In this document: in pieces, positions 1-7,598 of the stretch
Position numbering within the stretch: position 1 is the first letter of the stretch
Layout: each line of letters opens with the position of its first letter
NCBI GenBank assembly: GCA_025359355.1
Contig: JANYGR010000373.1
Span: 1-10,848, forward strand
Direction: 5' to 3'
Length of the DNA: 10,848 nucleotides
Source of the DNA: Bacteroidota bacterium
GTDB lineage: Bacteria; Bacteroidota; Bacteroidia; B-17B0; Aurantibacillaceae
Made by a program: the position numbers and the translations under genes
Notes under the pieces: generated by a model
Told to the model about the DNA's origin: nothing
Seen by the model: the letters and a program-made list of their open reading frames with translations, nothing else
Databases searched by the model: none

Positions 1-870
1 CATTTAACCTCTATTGAAGGCGGTAAACATCAAATAGAAATTGTATGTTCTTATGACAATATCAATTGGTCTAAACCTATTACTATTTCGTTACAAAAAG
101 ATATTCCATTTAAAGAAACCATCTATTTTGCGTTATGCATTGCATTTGGGCTATTAATCATCATTGTAGCTGCAGCCTATTTTTGGTTGAGACGTGTCCG
201 TCTGAAAACAACCCGAAAAGTTCAAGAAGAACGACAAGTCAATTTATTGAAACATCAAGCAATGAATTCATTAATGAGTCCTCATTTTATTTTCAACTCT
301 TTAACATCTATTCAAAATTATATTAATCTCAATGATTCGTTGCGAGCGAGTGAATACTTAGCTAAGTTTTCGCGACTGATACGTATGATCATTGAAAAAG
401 CGGCTCAAAGCGACATTGTGCTTCATGAAGAATTAACGCGTTTAAATTATTATTTAGATTTAGAGAAAGAGCGCTTTAAAGGGAAATTCGATTTTTTTGT
501 AATAGTGGATGAAGACGTTAATACGTTGGAAATTAAAATTCCGAATATGATTATTCAGCCTTATGCCGAAAACTCTATTATACATGGTATTTTACCCAAA
601 CACGAGCATGGCAATTTATATATCCGTTTCAAAAAAGATGGAGAACACACCTTATTAATTATTATTGAAGATGATGGTATTGGCTTTAATAAAGCTAAGG
701 AAAATGCAAAGGCTGGTCATAAATCCCTTGGTACACGCACTATCGAAAACATTTTAGAATTAAATACAAAGCTTACAGGCAAAAAACAAAAAGTAGAAAT
801 TATTGATAAATTAGACTTACTAAACCCAGAACAAGGAACACGTATTACCATTACTTTACAATTAGATTAA
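1..870 (+). CDS. Sensor histidine kinase, LytS/YehU (His_kinase) type, 3' part only
   Basis: The frame is open from base 1, so this is the C-terminal 289 residues of a longer gene whose start lies left of the window. The TTG at 187 is internal. Visible residues 1-36 look like the end of a periplasmic Y_Y_Y beta-domain. Residues about 41-62 form one membrane helix, followed by a basic, charged linker. The phospho-acceptor box reads MSPHFIFNSL with the likely His at visible residue 95. The N box is QPYAENSIIHG (Asn at about 191), and a G box DDGIGF and a SLGTRTIENI segment follow. Family knowledge: such kinases sense through a periplasmic beta-propeller plus Y_Y_Y part and usually act on a LytTR-type response regulator, which is not in this window. 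It is probably an inner-membrane sensor. The stop is 7 bp before the next gene, which suggests cotranscription. Confidence 0.93.
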   Translation, partial: HLTSIEGGKHQIEIVCSYDNINWSKPITISLQKDIPFKETIYFALCIAFGLLIIIVAAAYFWLRRVRLKTTRKVQEERQVNLLKHQAMNSLMSPHFIFNSLTSIQNYINLNDSLRASEYLAKFSRLIRMIIEKAAQSDIVLHEELTRLNYYLDLEKERFKGKFDFFVIVDEDVNTLEIKIPNMIIQPYAENSIIHGILPKHEHGNLYIRFKKDGEHTLLIIIEDDGIGFNKAKENAKAGHKSLGTRTIENILELNTKLTGKKQKVEIIDKLDLLNPEQGTRITITLQLD

Positions 871-877
871 AACAGCA

Positions 878-1882
878 TTGATAAAAAAACAACATATACT
901 CTTTCTATTATTTAACATGTTTGTGAGCATTTATTTTGCTCAAACCAAACCATTAAATTTATTGCAGGATACAACAATTGTTTGTGCAGGTGATTCTGTT
1001 ATTGTGAAATTTCCTGAAGAGCAATTTAGTAAGACCGCTACCTTTCAATGGAACACGCCTTACAGTATTATTTACCACGCTAAACAATTCTCAGTAAAAC
1101 ATAAAGGAAAATACACCATTAAAATTAGTGACGGAAAGAAAATATATTATGATACCACTTATGTAAAACAATATGATAAACCAAAACTAAATATACATGA
1201 TACGTTATTATGTAGTGGTAGCACGCTTATCATTAATACAAAGAATAAAAATTACAAATATAACTGGAGCACCAACGAATCGGCAGACCATATTAAAATT
1301 GAAAAGCCTGGTAAATATTGGGTTAAAATAAATAACAAAGGTTGCGCTTATACTGATACATTCAGAGTAACATTATCCATAGGTTCAATTCCTAATTTCG
1401 GTAAAGAACTATTAGTTTGCGAAAGTGAACCTAACAAAACATTATCCATTAAAGCACCTAACGATGTGAAACTCTATTGGAATACAGGAGCTACTACACC
1501 GAGCATTAATGCATCCAAAGAAGGAGTATATTGGGTAAAAAGTATTTCCAAAACCTGTGGTACCAAAACAGATAGCGTGATTGTAAAATATAAAAACTGC
1601 GACTGCGAAGTGTTTATTCCTAATAGCTTTACACCTAATGATGACGATCGAAATGATGTATTTGCACCCGTTTTTCAATGTGATTATGGTTATTTTTTAC
1701 TCGCTATTACTGATCGGTGGGGTAATACGGTTTATAGCTCAACAAACATTACTGGTAAATGGGACGGGCGCTTTAAAGGGAATCCTTGTCCAGATGATGT
1801 ATATGTGTATCACTTAGAAGCGATTCAAAAAAACACGGACAAAAAAATTATTCGAAACGGACATATTTCTTTGTTTAGATAA
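878..1882 (+). CDS. Secreted protein with Ig/PKD-like repeats and gliding-motility-type (CHU_C, T9SS type B) C-terminal domain
   Basis: This is a 334-residue protein starting at TTG. The TTG start is preferred because it gives a full signal peptide (basic MIKKQ, then a hydrophobic stretch ending at about FAQ22), while the next Met (14) would cut it off. Three similar Ig/PKD-like units of about 60 residues follow, roughly 33-97, 107-166 and 178-238. Each starts near a Cys after a hydrophobic strand and ends with a G-x-Y-x-V/I-K strand. Residues 244-334 are a CHU_C domain, with the motifs IPNSFTPNDDDRND, DRWGNTVYSS, KWDG and PDDVYVY. In the Bacteroidota this domain sends proteins through the type IX secretion system to the cell surface or medium. 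No enzyme domain is visible, so an adhesin or surface-structure role is inferred. It lies 7 bp behind the sensor kinase gene and may be coupled to it. Confidence 0.92.
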   Translation: MIKKQHILFLLFNMFVSIYFAQTKPLNLLQDTTIVCAGDSVIVKFPEEQFSKTATFQWNTPYSIIYHAKQFSVKHKGKYTIKISDGKKIYYDTTYVKQYDKPKLNIHDTLLCSGSTLIINTKNKNYKYNWSTNESADHIKIEKPGKYWVKINNKGCAYTDTFRVTLSIGSIPNFGKELLVCESEPNKTLSIKAPNDVKLYWNTGATTPSINASKEGVYWVKSISKTCGTKTDSVIVKYKNCDCEVFIPNSFTPNDDDRNDVFAPVFQCDYGYFLLAITDRWGNTVYSSTNITGKWDGRFKGNPCPDDVYVYHLEAIQKNTDKKIIRNGHISLFR

Positions 1883-1945
1883 TATCACTGACTATCCCTA
1901 AAGAGAATAAACGATTCGCAAAGAGTTATATAAAAAAAATATTCC

Positions 1946-3154
1946 ATGACGTCTTTATTAAAATTAACACTAACATTTTTTTTACTATCAGTAGTTGGCT
2001 TTGCACAAGACGAGTTACAGCAAATTCGTCCATTTGGAACTAATCCTGGAAATTTAAAATTAATGCTATACGAACCACCTAACCTTAGCGAAAAAGCACC
2101 ATTAGTAGTTGTTTTACACGGTTGTACACAAGTAGCAAAAACCTGTGCCGAACAAACTGGTTGGAATAAATTAGCAAAACTGCATCAGTTTTATGTATTA
2201 TATCCCGAACAACTTATTTTAAATAATCTCGAAAACTGTTTCAATTGGTATAAAGAAAAAGATCAAACTCGTGATAAAGGCGAGCCAGGTTCTATAAAAC
2301 AAATGATTGATTACTTAAAGAAAAATAAAAATATTGATTCTACACAAATTTATATTATTGGCTTATCTGCTGGTGGCGCCATGAGTTCAATTATGTTATC
2401 TGTTTATCCCGAATTATTTGATAAAGGAGGAGTTATAGGTGGTGGGCCATACAAAGCTGCTGAATCTGCTGTAAAAGGCGGGGCATCTATGTTAGGCATT
2501 GTTGCTAAATCTCCTGAAAATTGGGGCGACTTAATTCGCTCGCAAAACCCTCACTACAAAGGCGAGTATCCCGAATTAATTGTATTTCATGGTAATTTAG
2601 ATTATGTAGTAAATATTAATAATGCCAATCAGTTAATTAAACAATGGACAAATATTCATCAAGCTGATTATAAAGAAGATGAACACTATGAAGAATTTAT
2701 GCGAAATAAAGATGTGGAATTAACGGTTTATAAAAATTCCATACAACAAGATATTGTAAGATACTATAAAATTAAAAACATGGCGCATGCGGTAGCCATC
2801 GATACAGGCTCTTGTTCGGCACAAGGAGGAAAAACAGGAATGTTTGCTGTAGATAAAAATTTTCACAGTACGTTTTGGGCAGCGCATTTTTTTGGAATTA
2901 TTAAACCCACATATCAAATTAAAGGTGAAACCAAGGTAGTTCCGGAAGCTACTAACCTAACCTACTCTATTCCCGCCTCAGAAGGTTCTTACTACTCGTG
3001 GAAAACACCGTCAGGCGTTTGGATACAAGGAGAAGCGCATAGCAATAGCATTAACGTAAATTTTGATTACGCTGGTGGATTTATAGAAGTGAACGAAACA
3101 TCTAAAAACGGATGCATGGAAGTTCCCTGTAAAATATGGGTAGACATGAAATAA
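1946..3154 (+). CDS. Secreted PHB-depolymerase-family (LpqC-like) esterase with C-terminal Ig/PKD-like domain
   Basis: This is a 402-residue alpha/beta hydrolase with a signal peptide (hydrophobic residues 4-20, cleavage near FAQ). The catalytic domain covers about 27-310. It has the oxyanion-hole motif LHGCTQ (H58-Q62), the conserved YPEQ and FNWY segments, the nucleophile elbow GLSAGG (G139-x-S141-x-G143), a likely Asp in HGNLDYVV (D219) and a likely His in MAHAV (H281). These match the Esterase_PHB family, which hydrolyses short-chain polyhydroxyalkanoates or carboxylic esters such as acetyl or feruloyl groups. The substrate cannot be told from sequence. Residues about 320-402 look like a PKD/Ig-like beta-domain (YSWKTPSG, a later FIEVNE strand, two Cys near the end). 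I do not see a clear T9SS sorting domain, so periplasmic or Sec-dependent export is possible. It lies 63 bp after the CHU_C gene. Confidence 0.92.
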   Translation: MTSLLKLTLTFFLLSVVGFAQDELQQIRPFGTNPGNLKLMLYEPPNLSEKAPLVVVLHGCTQVAKTCAEQTGWNKLAKLHQFYVLYPEQLILNNLENCFNWYKEKDQTRDKGEPGSIKQMIDYLKKNKNIDSTQIYIIGLSAGGAMSSIMLSVYPELFDKGGVIGGGPYKAAESAVKGGASMLGIVAKSPENWGDLIRSQNPHYKGEYPELIVFHGNLDYVVNINNANQLIKQWTNIHQADYKEDEHYEEFMRNKDVELTVYKNSIQQDIVRYYKIKNMAHAVAIDTGSCSAQGGKTGMFAVDKNFHSTFWAAHFFGIIKPTYQIKGETKVVPEATNLTYSIPASEGSYYSWKTPSGVWIQGEAHSNSINVNFDYAGGFIEVNETSKNGCMEVPCKIWVDMK

Positions 3155-3213
3155 GTTTATTTAATTGTTCTTTGTCTTGAAACAAATAAGAATAAAATAT
3201 ATTTAATATAATT

Positions 3214-3696
3214 ATGAAAAAAATAAAAAATAAAACTTTTATTCTAATCCTTATTTCTTTTCTATTTAATAGTTGTAGTAAAAAAAATATTATTGAGAAA
3301 GGTTTAATTGGTGAATATGCCCTTATTTTCTATAATCATAACGATACCAACTTATTTTACAATATGACTTTAAATATTATAAAATTTAATGATAATGGGA
3401 CAGTAAAATTACCTGGTATTGTAGATAGACAAAAGAATGGTGTAAAAGAAGATTCTTGTACGATAGGCTCATGGGAATTACGCCAAAAAAATAATCTTTT
3501 TTTTGTTGATATTAGATCAAAAAATCAATATTTCAATAATTCTTTTGAAGTTAGTTTTGATGAAAACAAAGAGAGAGAAACGTTGCAAATCGTATTGACA
3601 AATAATAAAACTGGGTTAGCTGGAGAAAAAAGTTATTTTGATTATCGACATAATCAAACTTTAATTGAAGATTTAATAAAATACACAAAAAGGTAA
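3214..3696 (+). CDS. Small orphan lipoprotein, lipocalin-like
   Basis: This is a 160-residue protein with a type II signal peptide: a KKIKNK n-region, hydrophobic residues 8-18 and a lipobox FNSC with the lipid-carrying Cys at 21. The mature part is rich in Asn and Lys and alternates beta-strands. It holds a G-x-Y-x-L/I start near residue 33, an NDNGTVKLPG turn and a GSWELRQKNN strand. This pattern resembles small lipocalin-like lipoproteins common in the Bacteroidota, but no family can be assigned from sequence alone and the function is unknown. The SKKN after the Cys is not the acidic motif reported for surface-exported Bacteroidota lipoproteins, so it probably faces the periplasm. It is more AT-rich than its neighbours. 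It is the last plus-strand gene before a convergent boundary with pyrF. Confidence 0.75.
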   Translation: MKKIKNKTFILILISFLFNSCSKKNIIEKGLIGEYALIFYNHNDTNLFYNMTLNIIKFNDNGTVKLPGIVDRQKNGVKEDSCTIGSWELRQKNNLFFVDIRSKNQYFNNSFEVSFDENKERETLQIVLTNNKTGLAGEKSYFDYRHNQTLIEDLIKYTKR

Positions 3697-3786
3697 TATT
3701 AAATAATCAGTTAAGAAATATAAATACAGTTCCAAAGTACAATCAATTCTAAGAAGCGAGGTTATAAATAAGTTTTAAACTTAATT

Positions 3787-4599
3787 TTATTTAATAAATT
3801 GCGCCATTTCTAAAGCCATTTTTTTAGCTTCAAGCGCAGCGGCTTCTCCAAAATTAGTTTCACTAGATGCATAAATAATAGCGCGCGATGAGTTAACCAA
3901 TAATCCTATATCTTTCGTTAAACCATATTTACATACATCTGCTAAACTTCCGCCTTGAGCGCCAACACCAGGCACTAATAAAAAATGATTCGGTACGATT
4001 GCTCTTACTTCCGATAACATCTCTGCTTTAGTAGCGCCTACCACGTACATCATATTATCTATAGTTCCCCAAGCACTAGAGGTTCTTAACACATGCTTGT
4101 ATAGAGCTTCGTTTTTACCAACGTCTAATTGAAAATCATTAGCGCCTTCATTAGATGTTAAAGCTAATACGATAGCCCATTTACCTTCAAACATTAAAAA
4201 TGGTTTTACCGAATCGCTCCCCATATAAGGCGCTACGGTAATTGCATCTGCATGTAAGCGATTAAAAAATGCTCTGGCATACATGGCTGATGTGTTTCCA
4301 ATATCTCCACGTTTAGCATCTGCAATTAAAAAATGAGTGGGGAAATTATGCTTAATGTATTTAATGGTTTTTTCCATACTTGTGAGACCACTTAAACCAT
4401 AAGCCTCGAAAAAGGCTGTGTTTGGCTTAAAAGCAACACAATAATCGGCAGTAGCTTCAATAATTACTTTACAAAATTCAAAAATTGGATCATCCTCTTC
4501 TAATAAATGCTTAGGTATTTTATCAATATCTGGATCTAAACCAACACATAAAAATGTTTTTTTAGTTTTAATTTCATTTATTAATTCGGCTCTAGTCAT
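3787..4599 (-). CDS. pyrF: Orotidine-5'-phosphate decarboxylase (OMP decarboxylase, PyrF type 2)
   Basis: The enzyme catalyses the last step of de novo UMP synthesis: orotidine 5'-phosphate to UMP plus CO2, in the cytoplasm. I choose the Met at 4597-4599 (MTRAEL), giving 270 residues, the usual size for this subfamily. An upstream start at 4656 would add a hydrophobic, tail-like 19 residues, and it lies upstream of the probable promoter -7 box. Visible motifs are FLCVGLDPD (16-24), AFKPN with K58, the catalytic signature DAKRGDIGNT with D94, K96 and D99, the ITVAPYMGSDS segment, and the phosphate-binding VPGVGAQGG loop near the C terminus. All key residues are present. It sits downstream of the permease gene on the same strand with a 104-bp gap, and convergent with the lipoprotein gene. 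Confidence 0.96.
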   Translation of the reverse strand: MTRAELINEIKTKKTFLCVGLDPDIDKIPKHLLEEDDPIFEFCKVIIEATADYCVAFKPNTAFFEAYGLSGLTSMEKTIKYIKHNFPTHFLIADAKRGDIGNTSAMYARAFFNRLHADAITVAPYMGSDSVKPFLMFEGKWAIVLALTSNEGANDFQLDVGKNEALYKHVLRTSSAWGTIDNMMYVVGATKAEMLSEVRAIVPNHFLLVPGVGAQGGSLADVCKYGLTKDIGLLVNSSRAIIYASSETNFGEAAALEAKKMALEMAQFIK

Positions 4600-4643
4600 A
4601 GGAATAGCAAGGTTATGTATAATGATTAAGAAATAATACGATT

Positions 4644-4651
4644 CAAATATA
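4644..4651 (-). promoter_or_regulatory. Candidate -7 promoter element of pyrF
   Basis: Read on the minus strand this is TATATTTG, an exact match to the Bacteroidota -7 consensus TAnnTTTG. It would place the transcript start near 4637, about 38 nt before the MTRAEL start codon. I see no good TTTG -33 box at the expected distance, so the call rests on the -7 element and its position. Confidence 0.45.
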
Positions 4652-4703
4652 AACAATAAATTATACTTCTAATTTCATACATGTGATTGTTTTTCAAAAG
4701 TAT

Positions 4704-5975
4704 TTAGCTAAAACGTATTGCTTTAATCGGCGTAATTTTATTTAAAATTAAGGTTGGTAAAAACATCATTAATAAACAGGTTAAAGCCGTTCCTACATTG
4801 ATTAATACGACATGCGCAAGTGATAAATTAATCGGCACAAAATCTAAATAATAGGTATCAGGGTTTAATGTTGCAAACTGAAATTGTAATTGCAACCAAC
4901 ACAATCCTATTCCGATAATATTGCCTATTAATAAGCCTTTTAACAATAATTGAATTGATACATAAAAAAATATGTGACGAACAGAGGCATTTGCCAAACC
5001 TAAGGCTTTTAAAATCCCAACCATATTTGTTCGTTCTAAAATCAATATCAATAGCGCCGAAATCATATTAATAGCCGCTACAAGCACCATTAAGGTAATG
5101 ATGATAATGGCATTAACATCTATCATTTCTAACCAACTAAAAATAGCACCTTGCAATTGTTTTACGGAAGCCACTGTATAATCATACCCAACAACATCGT
5201 TTAATTTTTCTAAGGAAGTTTCTAGTTTATCAAAGTCATTCAAATAAACCTCGTAACCAGCTACCTGATTGGGTTTCCAGTAATTCAAATTTTGAATTTG
5301 TTTCAAATCAACGAATACTAAATTTTTATCGAAGTCAGAAAATCCTGTATTAAAAATTCCTTTGACAGAAAATACACGTGATCTAAACTCATAATCCACA
5401 TAATTTTCACCACTCATAGTTGTGTCTGCCAACTTTTTTTTAGTGAGAAAATAAACAGATAACTTTTGATTCAATTTGATATTTAACTTAGTTGCCAATG
5501 CTTTAGAAACCATCATGTCATTGCTTGCAGATGCTTTATTGAAAGACAATACAGAGCCTTCGGTGATATATGGTTTTAAATAACTCCAATCAAATTTATC
5601 AGAAACGCCTTTCAACACAATACCTTCGTTTTCGGTTTTTGTTTTTAAAATGCCATTTTTAGTGGCAAAAGGTTGGATATGCTTTACATTATCTGTAGCT
5701 GATATTTTTTGTAAAAAATTATCTTCAAAGGTAATCGGGTTTGGCTCATCTGATTTATTTTGGCTGTAATCACTAATTTGAAGATGCGAATTAAACGTTA
5801 TAATTTTATGTGTAATTTGCTTCTGAAACCCAGTTACCACAGCCATGGTGATAATCATAACAGCTACTCCTAAAGCAATACCAGTAATACCAATCTTAAC
5901 GATGGGACTCGACATATTTTTCTTTGTCTCGCCTTTGTTTAAAATTTTATGAGCTATGTAATTAGAAAATTTCAA
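4704..5975 (-). CDS. ABC transporter permease, LolC/LolE-FtsX (MacB) type
   Basis: This is a 423-residue inner-membrane protein with the classic layout of the lipoprotein-release permeases. One N-terminal membrane helix (about 26-50, IGITGIALGVAVMIITMAVV) is followed by a large periplasmic domain (about 51-285). Three C-terminal helices follow (about 288-313, 335-362 and 386-412). The ERTNMVGILKALG segment after helix 2 is the FtsX-family coupling motif that contacts the ATPase. The family works with a LolD-type ATPase, not in this window, to move lipoproteins from the inner membrane towards the outer membrane. That role is inferred from the family. The start is TTG at 5973-5975: there is no ATG upstream before an in-frame stop at 5982-5984, and MKFSNYIAHKIL fits the normal N terminus. 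It is divergent from the muramidase gene. Confidence 0.9.
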   Translation of the reverse strand: MKFSNYIAHKILNKGETKKNMSSPIVKIGITGIALGVAVMIITMAVVTGFQKQITHKIITFNSHLQISDYSQNKSDEPNPITFEDNFLQKISATDNVKHIQPFATKNGILKTKTENEGIVLKGVSDKFDWSYLKPYITEGSVLSFNKASASNDMMVSKALATKLNIKLNQKLSVYFLTKKKLADTTMSGENYVDYEFRSRVFSVKGIFNTGFSDFDKNLVFVDLKQIQNLNYWKPNQVAGYEVYLNDFDKLETSLEKLNDVVGYDYTVASVKQLQGAIFSWLEMIDVNAIIIITLMVLVAAINMISALLILILERTNMVGILKALGLANASVRHIFFYVSIQLLLKGLLIGNIIGIGLCWLQLQFQFATLNPDTYYLDFVPINLSLAHVVLINVGTALTCLLMMFLPTLILNKITPIKAIRFS

Positions 5976-6000
5976 TGGTAATTATTAAACTAATTATGAT

Positions 6001-6028
6001 TTTGGTAAAAAGTGTATGTGTATATTTA
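6001..6028 (+). promoter_or_regulatory. Weak promoter candidate for the NamZ-like gene
   Basis: A TTTG at 6001-6004 is followed after 16 nt by TATATTTA (6021-6028), which is one base off TAnnTTTG. The spacer is slightly short. It would start transcription near 6035 and so agrees with translation from 6051 rather than from the GTG at 6012. Confidence 0.25.
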
Positions 6029-6050
6029 CATGGTAAATCTAAACTATTAT

Positions 6051-7244
6051 ATGCGATTTTATATTTTTTTATATCTATTTTTTTTAACCTTTTATAGTTC
6101 TTTCTCTCAAATAGCTAGTCAAGCTTATACGAGCATAACTACCGGTGCGCAACAAACAGCAGAGTATTTACCAAAACTTAAAAATAAAAAAGTGGCCATT
6201 GTCACCAATGCTTCAGGCATTATTGCCAATAGTCATTTAGTGGATACGCTTTTAAAACATCATATCCATATCATCAAAATATTTGGACCAGAGCATGGCT
6301 TTAGAGGCACTGCTGATGCGGGAGAAAAAGTAAAATCTGGCAAAGATGTTAAAACAAATATTACAGTTGTATCCTTATATGGCGCTCATAAAAAACCAAC
6401 AAAAGAAGATTTAAAAGGTATTGATATTGTAGTTTACGACATACAAGATGTGGGCGTTCGTTTTTATACTTATATCTCCACCATGACATACGTAATGGAG
6501 GCTTGCGCCGAAAACAATAAAGAGCTCCTTATTTTAGACAGACCTAATCCGAATGGATTTTACATTGATGGGCCTGTAATGACGGATGCTTATAAATCAT
6601 TTTTAGGATTGCATAACGTGCCTATTGTTTATGGTATGACCTGTGGAGAATACGCCCAAATGGTTAATGGCGAAGGCTGGTTAAAAAACAATGTAACCTG
6701 TCACTTAACTATCATACCGCTTAAAAATTACGACCGAACAAAATTTGTTTCAGGTTTGCCTGTAAAGCCATCGCCTAATTTACCAAATGATACTGCTATT
6801 TTACTATATCCTTCTTTAGGCTTATTTGAAGGAACGATTATGAGCTTAGGCAGAGGAACCCCCTACCCTTTTCAGGTATTAGGGAATCCCAATGCTGATT
6901 CTACTTTTTTTACTTACAAATTCACACCAACCTCCACTGCTATTACCAAGAAACCAAAATACCAAGATACGCTGTGTTATGGTTTTAATGCTAAATTACA
7001 AGTAAGTACATTATTAAAACGAAATACCATTAACTTAACATTATTGAATGAATTTTACATTCATAGTAAAAATCAGCAAGCACAATTTTTTGATAAAAAT
7101 TTTAATTACCATGCTGGTAATGATACATTAAAACAACAAATCATACAAAGCTATTCGCCTGAAGAAATACGAGCGTCGTGGCAGCCAGCGATAGATGCAT
7201 TTAAAGTCATTCGAAAAAAATATTTACTATATAAAGATTTTTAG
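6051..7244 (+). CDS. namZ: NamZ-like exo-beta-N-acetylmuramidase (DUF1343, GH171)
   Basis: This is a 397-residue protein with a signal peptide: MR, then hydrophobic residues 3-19, with cleavage near SSFSQ. The ATG at 6051 is chosen because it puts the signal peptide at the very N terminus. The GTG at 6012 would add 13 residues of hydrophilic and Tyr-rich leader. Family motifs appear in order: VTNASG (51-56), GPEHGFRG (79-86), YDIQDVGVRFYTY (129-141), DRPNPNG (163-169), YGMTCGEYA (194-202), SPNLPN (241-246) and SLGRGT (265-270). Characterised members of this family (Bacillus subtilis NamZ and a Tannerella forsythia homologue) release terminal N-acetylmuramic acid from peptidoglycan fragments. 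Cell-wall turnover or muropeptide salvage in the periplasm is therefore inferred. MurNAc uptake or kinase genes are not in the window. It stands alone, divergent from the permease and followed by a tRNA gene. Confidence 0.9.
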   Translation: MRFYIFLYLFFLTFYSSFSQIASQAYTSITTGAQQTAEYLPKLKNKKVAIVTNASGIIANSHLVDTLLKHHIHIIKIFGPEHGFRGTADAGEKVKSGKDVKTNITVVSLYGAHKKPTKEDLKGIDIVVYDIQDVGVRFYTYISTMTYVMEACAENNKELLILDRPNPNGFYIDGPVMTDAYKSFLGLHNVPIVYGMTCGEYAQMVNGEGWLKNNVTCHLTIIPLKNYDRTKFVSGLPVKPSPNLPNDTAILLYPSLGLFEGTIMSLGRGTPYPFQVLGNPNADSTFFTYKFTPTSTAITKKPKYQDTLCYGFNAKLQVSTLLKRNTINLTLLNEFYIHSKNQQAQFFDKNFNYHAGNDTLKQQIIQSYSPEEIRASWQPAIDAFKVIRKKYLLYKDF

Positions 7245-7245
7245 T

Positions 7246-7277
7246 TTTGTTTTATTGCTAATCAAAGCCTACTTTTA
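7246..7277 (+). promoter_or_regulatory. Candidate promoter of tRNA-Ser
   Basis: TTTG (7246-7249), a 20-nt spacer and TACTTTTA (7270-7277, one base off TAnnTTTG) have the spacing of a Bacteroidota promoter. Transcription would start near 7284, a few bases before the mature tRNA 5' end. It begins directly after the muramidase stop codon. Confidence 0.45.
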
Positions 7278-7290
7278 CGCCACAAATTCC

Positions 7291-7377
7291 GGAGAGGTGT
7301 CAGAGTGGTCGAACGAGCAAGCCTGGAAAGTTTGTATACGGGCAACTGTATCGTGGGTTCGAATCCCACCTTCTCCG
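7291..7377 (+). tRNA. tRNA-Ser (anticodon GGA)
   Basis: This is an 87-nt class II tRNA. The acceptor stem GGAGAGG (7291-7297) pairs with CTTCTCC (7370-7376), with one G-T wobble. The discriminator is G at 7377. The anticodon stem CAAGC/GTTTG encloses the loop CTGGAAA with anticodon GGA at 7325-7327, which reads UCC and UCU. A long variable arm pairs ATAC with GTAT, as expected for Ser. The T arm is GTGGG-TTCGAAT-CCCAC (7353-7369). The 3' CCA is not encoded (CAC follows the discriminator), so it must be added by the CCA-adding enzyme. Confidence 0.97.
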
Positions 7378-7380
7378 CAC

Positions 7381-7420
7381 AAAGGGACTTAGTTTTATAA
7401 AAAAAGCTAAGTCCCTTTTT
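7381..7420 (+). terminator. Intrinsic terminator of tRNA-Ser
   Basis: There is a perfect 12-bp inverted repeat, AAAGGGACTTAG (7381-7392) and CTAAGTCCCTTT (7407-7418), around an A/T loop, and it ends in a T run. It begins 3 nt after the tRNA, as expected for a factor-independent terminator. The A-rich left arm also gives a T run on the other strand, so it could stop minus-strand transcripts from the carbonic anhydrase operon too. Confidence 0.85.
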
Positions 7421-7598
7421 ATTAATGCAGAATTACTCTTTACTAAGGTGCTTTCAGATATAATCTAATTTTGATTTAAAGTTACTCTAAATGCAATTAA
7501 TAAAAGTAGCACTATACATACTTATAAAATAAACCCAATACTTGTAAACTGTACTTAATAAGCAATTTCAAAAACTGTTGTTTAAAGGTTCTGATAGC

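Noticed and set aside
1442..1678. 78-codon minus-strand reading frame inside the CHU_C gene
   Set aside because: It is antisense to a well-supported repeat and sorting domain and shows no domain or start context.
3171..3205. Possible promoter TTTG-N23-TATATTTA before the lipoprotein gene
   Set aside because: The -7 box is imperfect and the predicted transcript start would leave only about 2 nt before the ATG; in such AT-rich DNA chance matches are likely.
3769..3783. Short palindrome TAAGTTT-T-AAACTTA between convergent genes
   Set aside because: The position suits a bidirectional terminator, but the stem is almost all A/T with too small a loop, so I cannot support it.
7195..7392. 65-codon plus-strand reading frame across the tRNA
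   Set aside because: It overlaps the muramidase end and the whole of tRNA-Ser; the protein-like run is a translation of the tRNA sequence.
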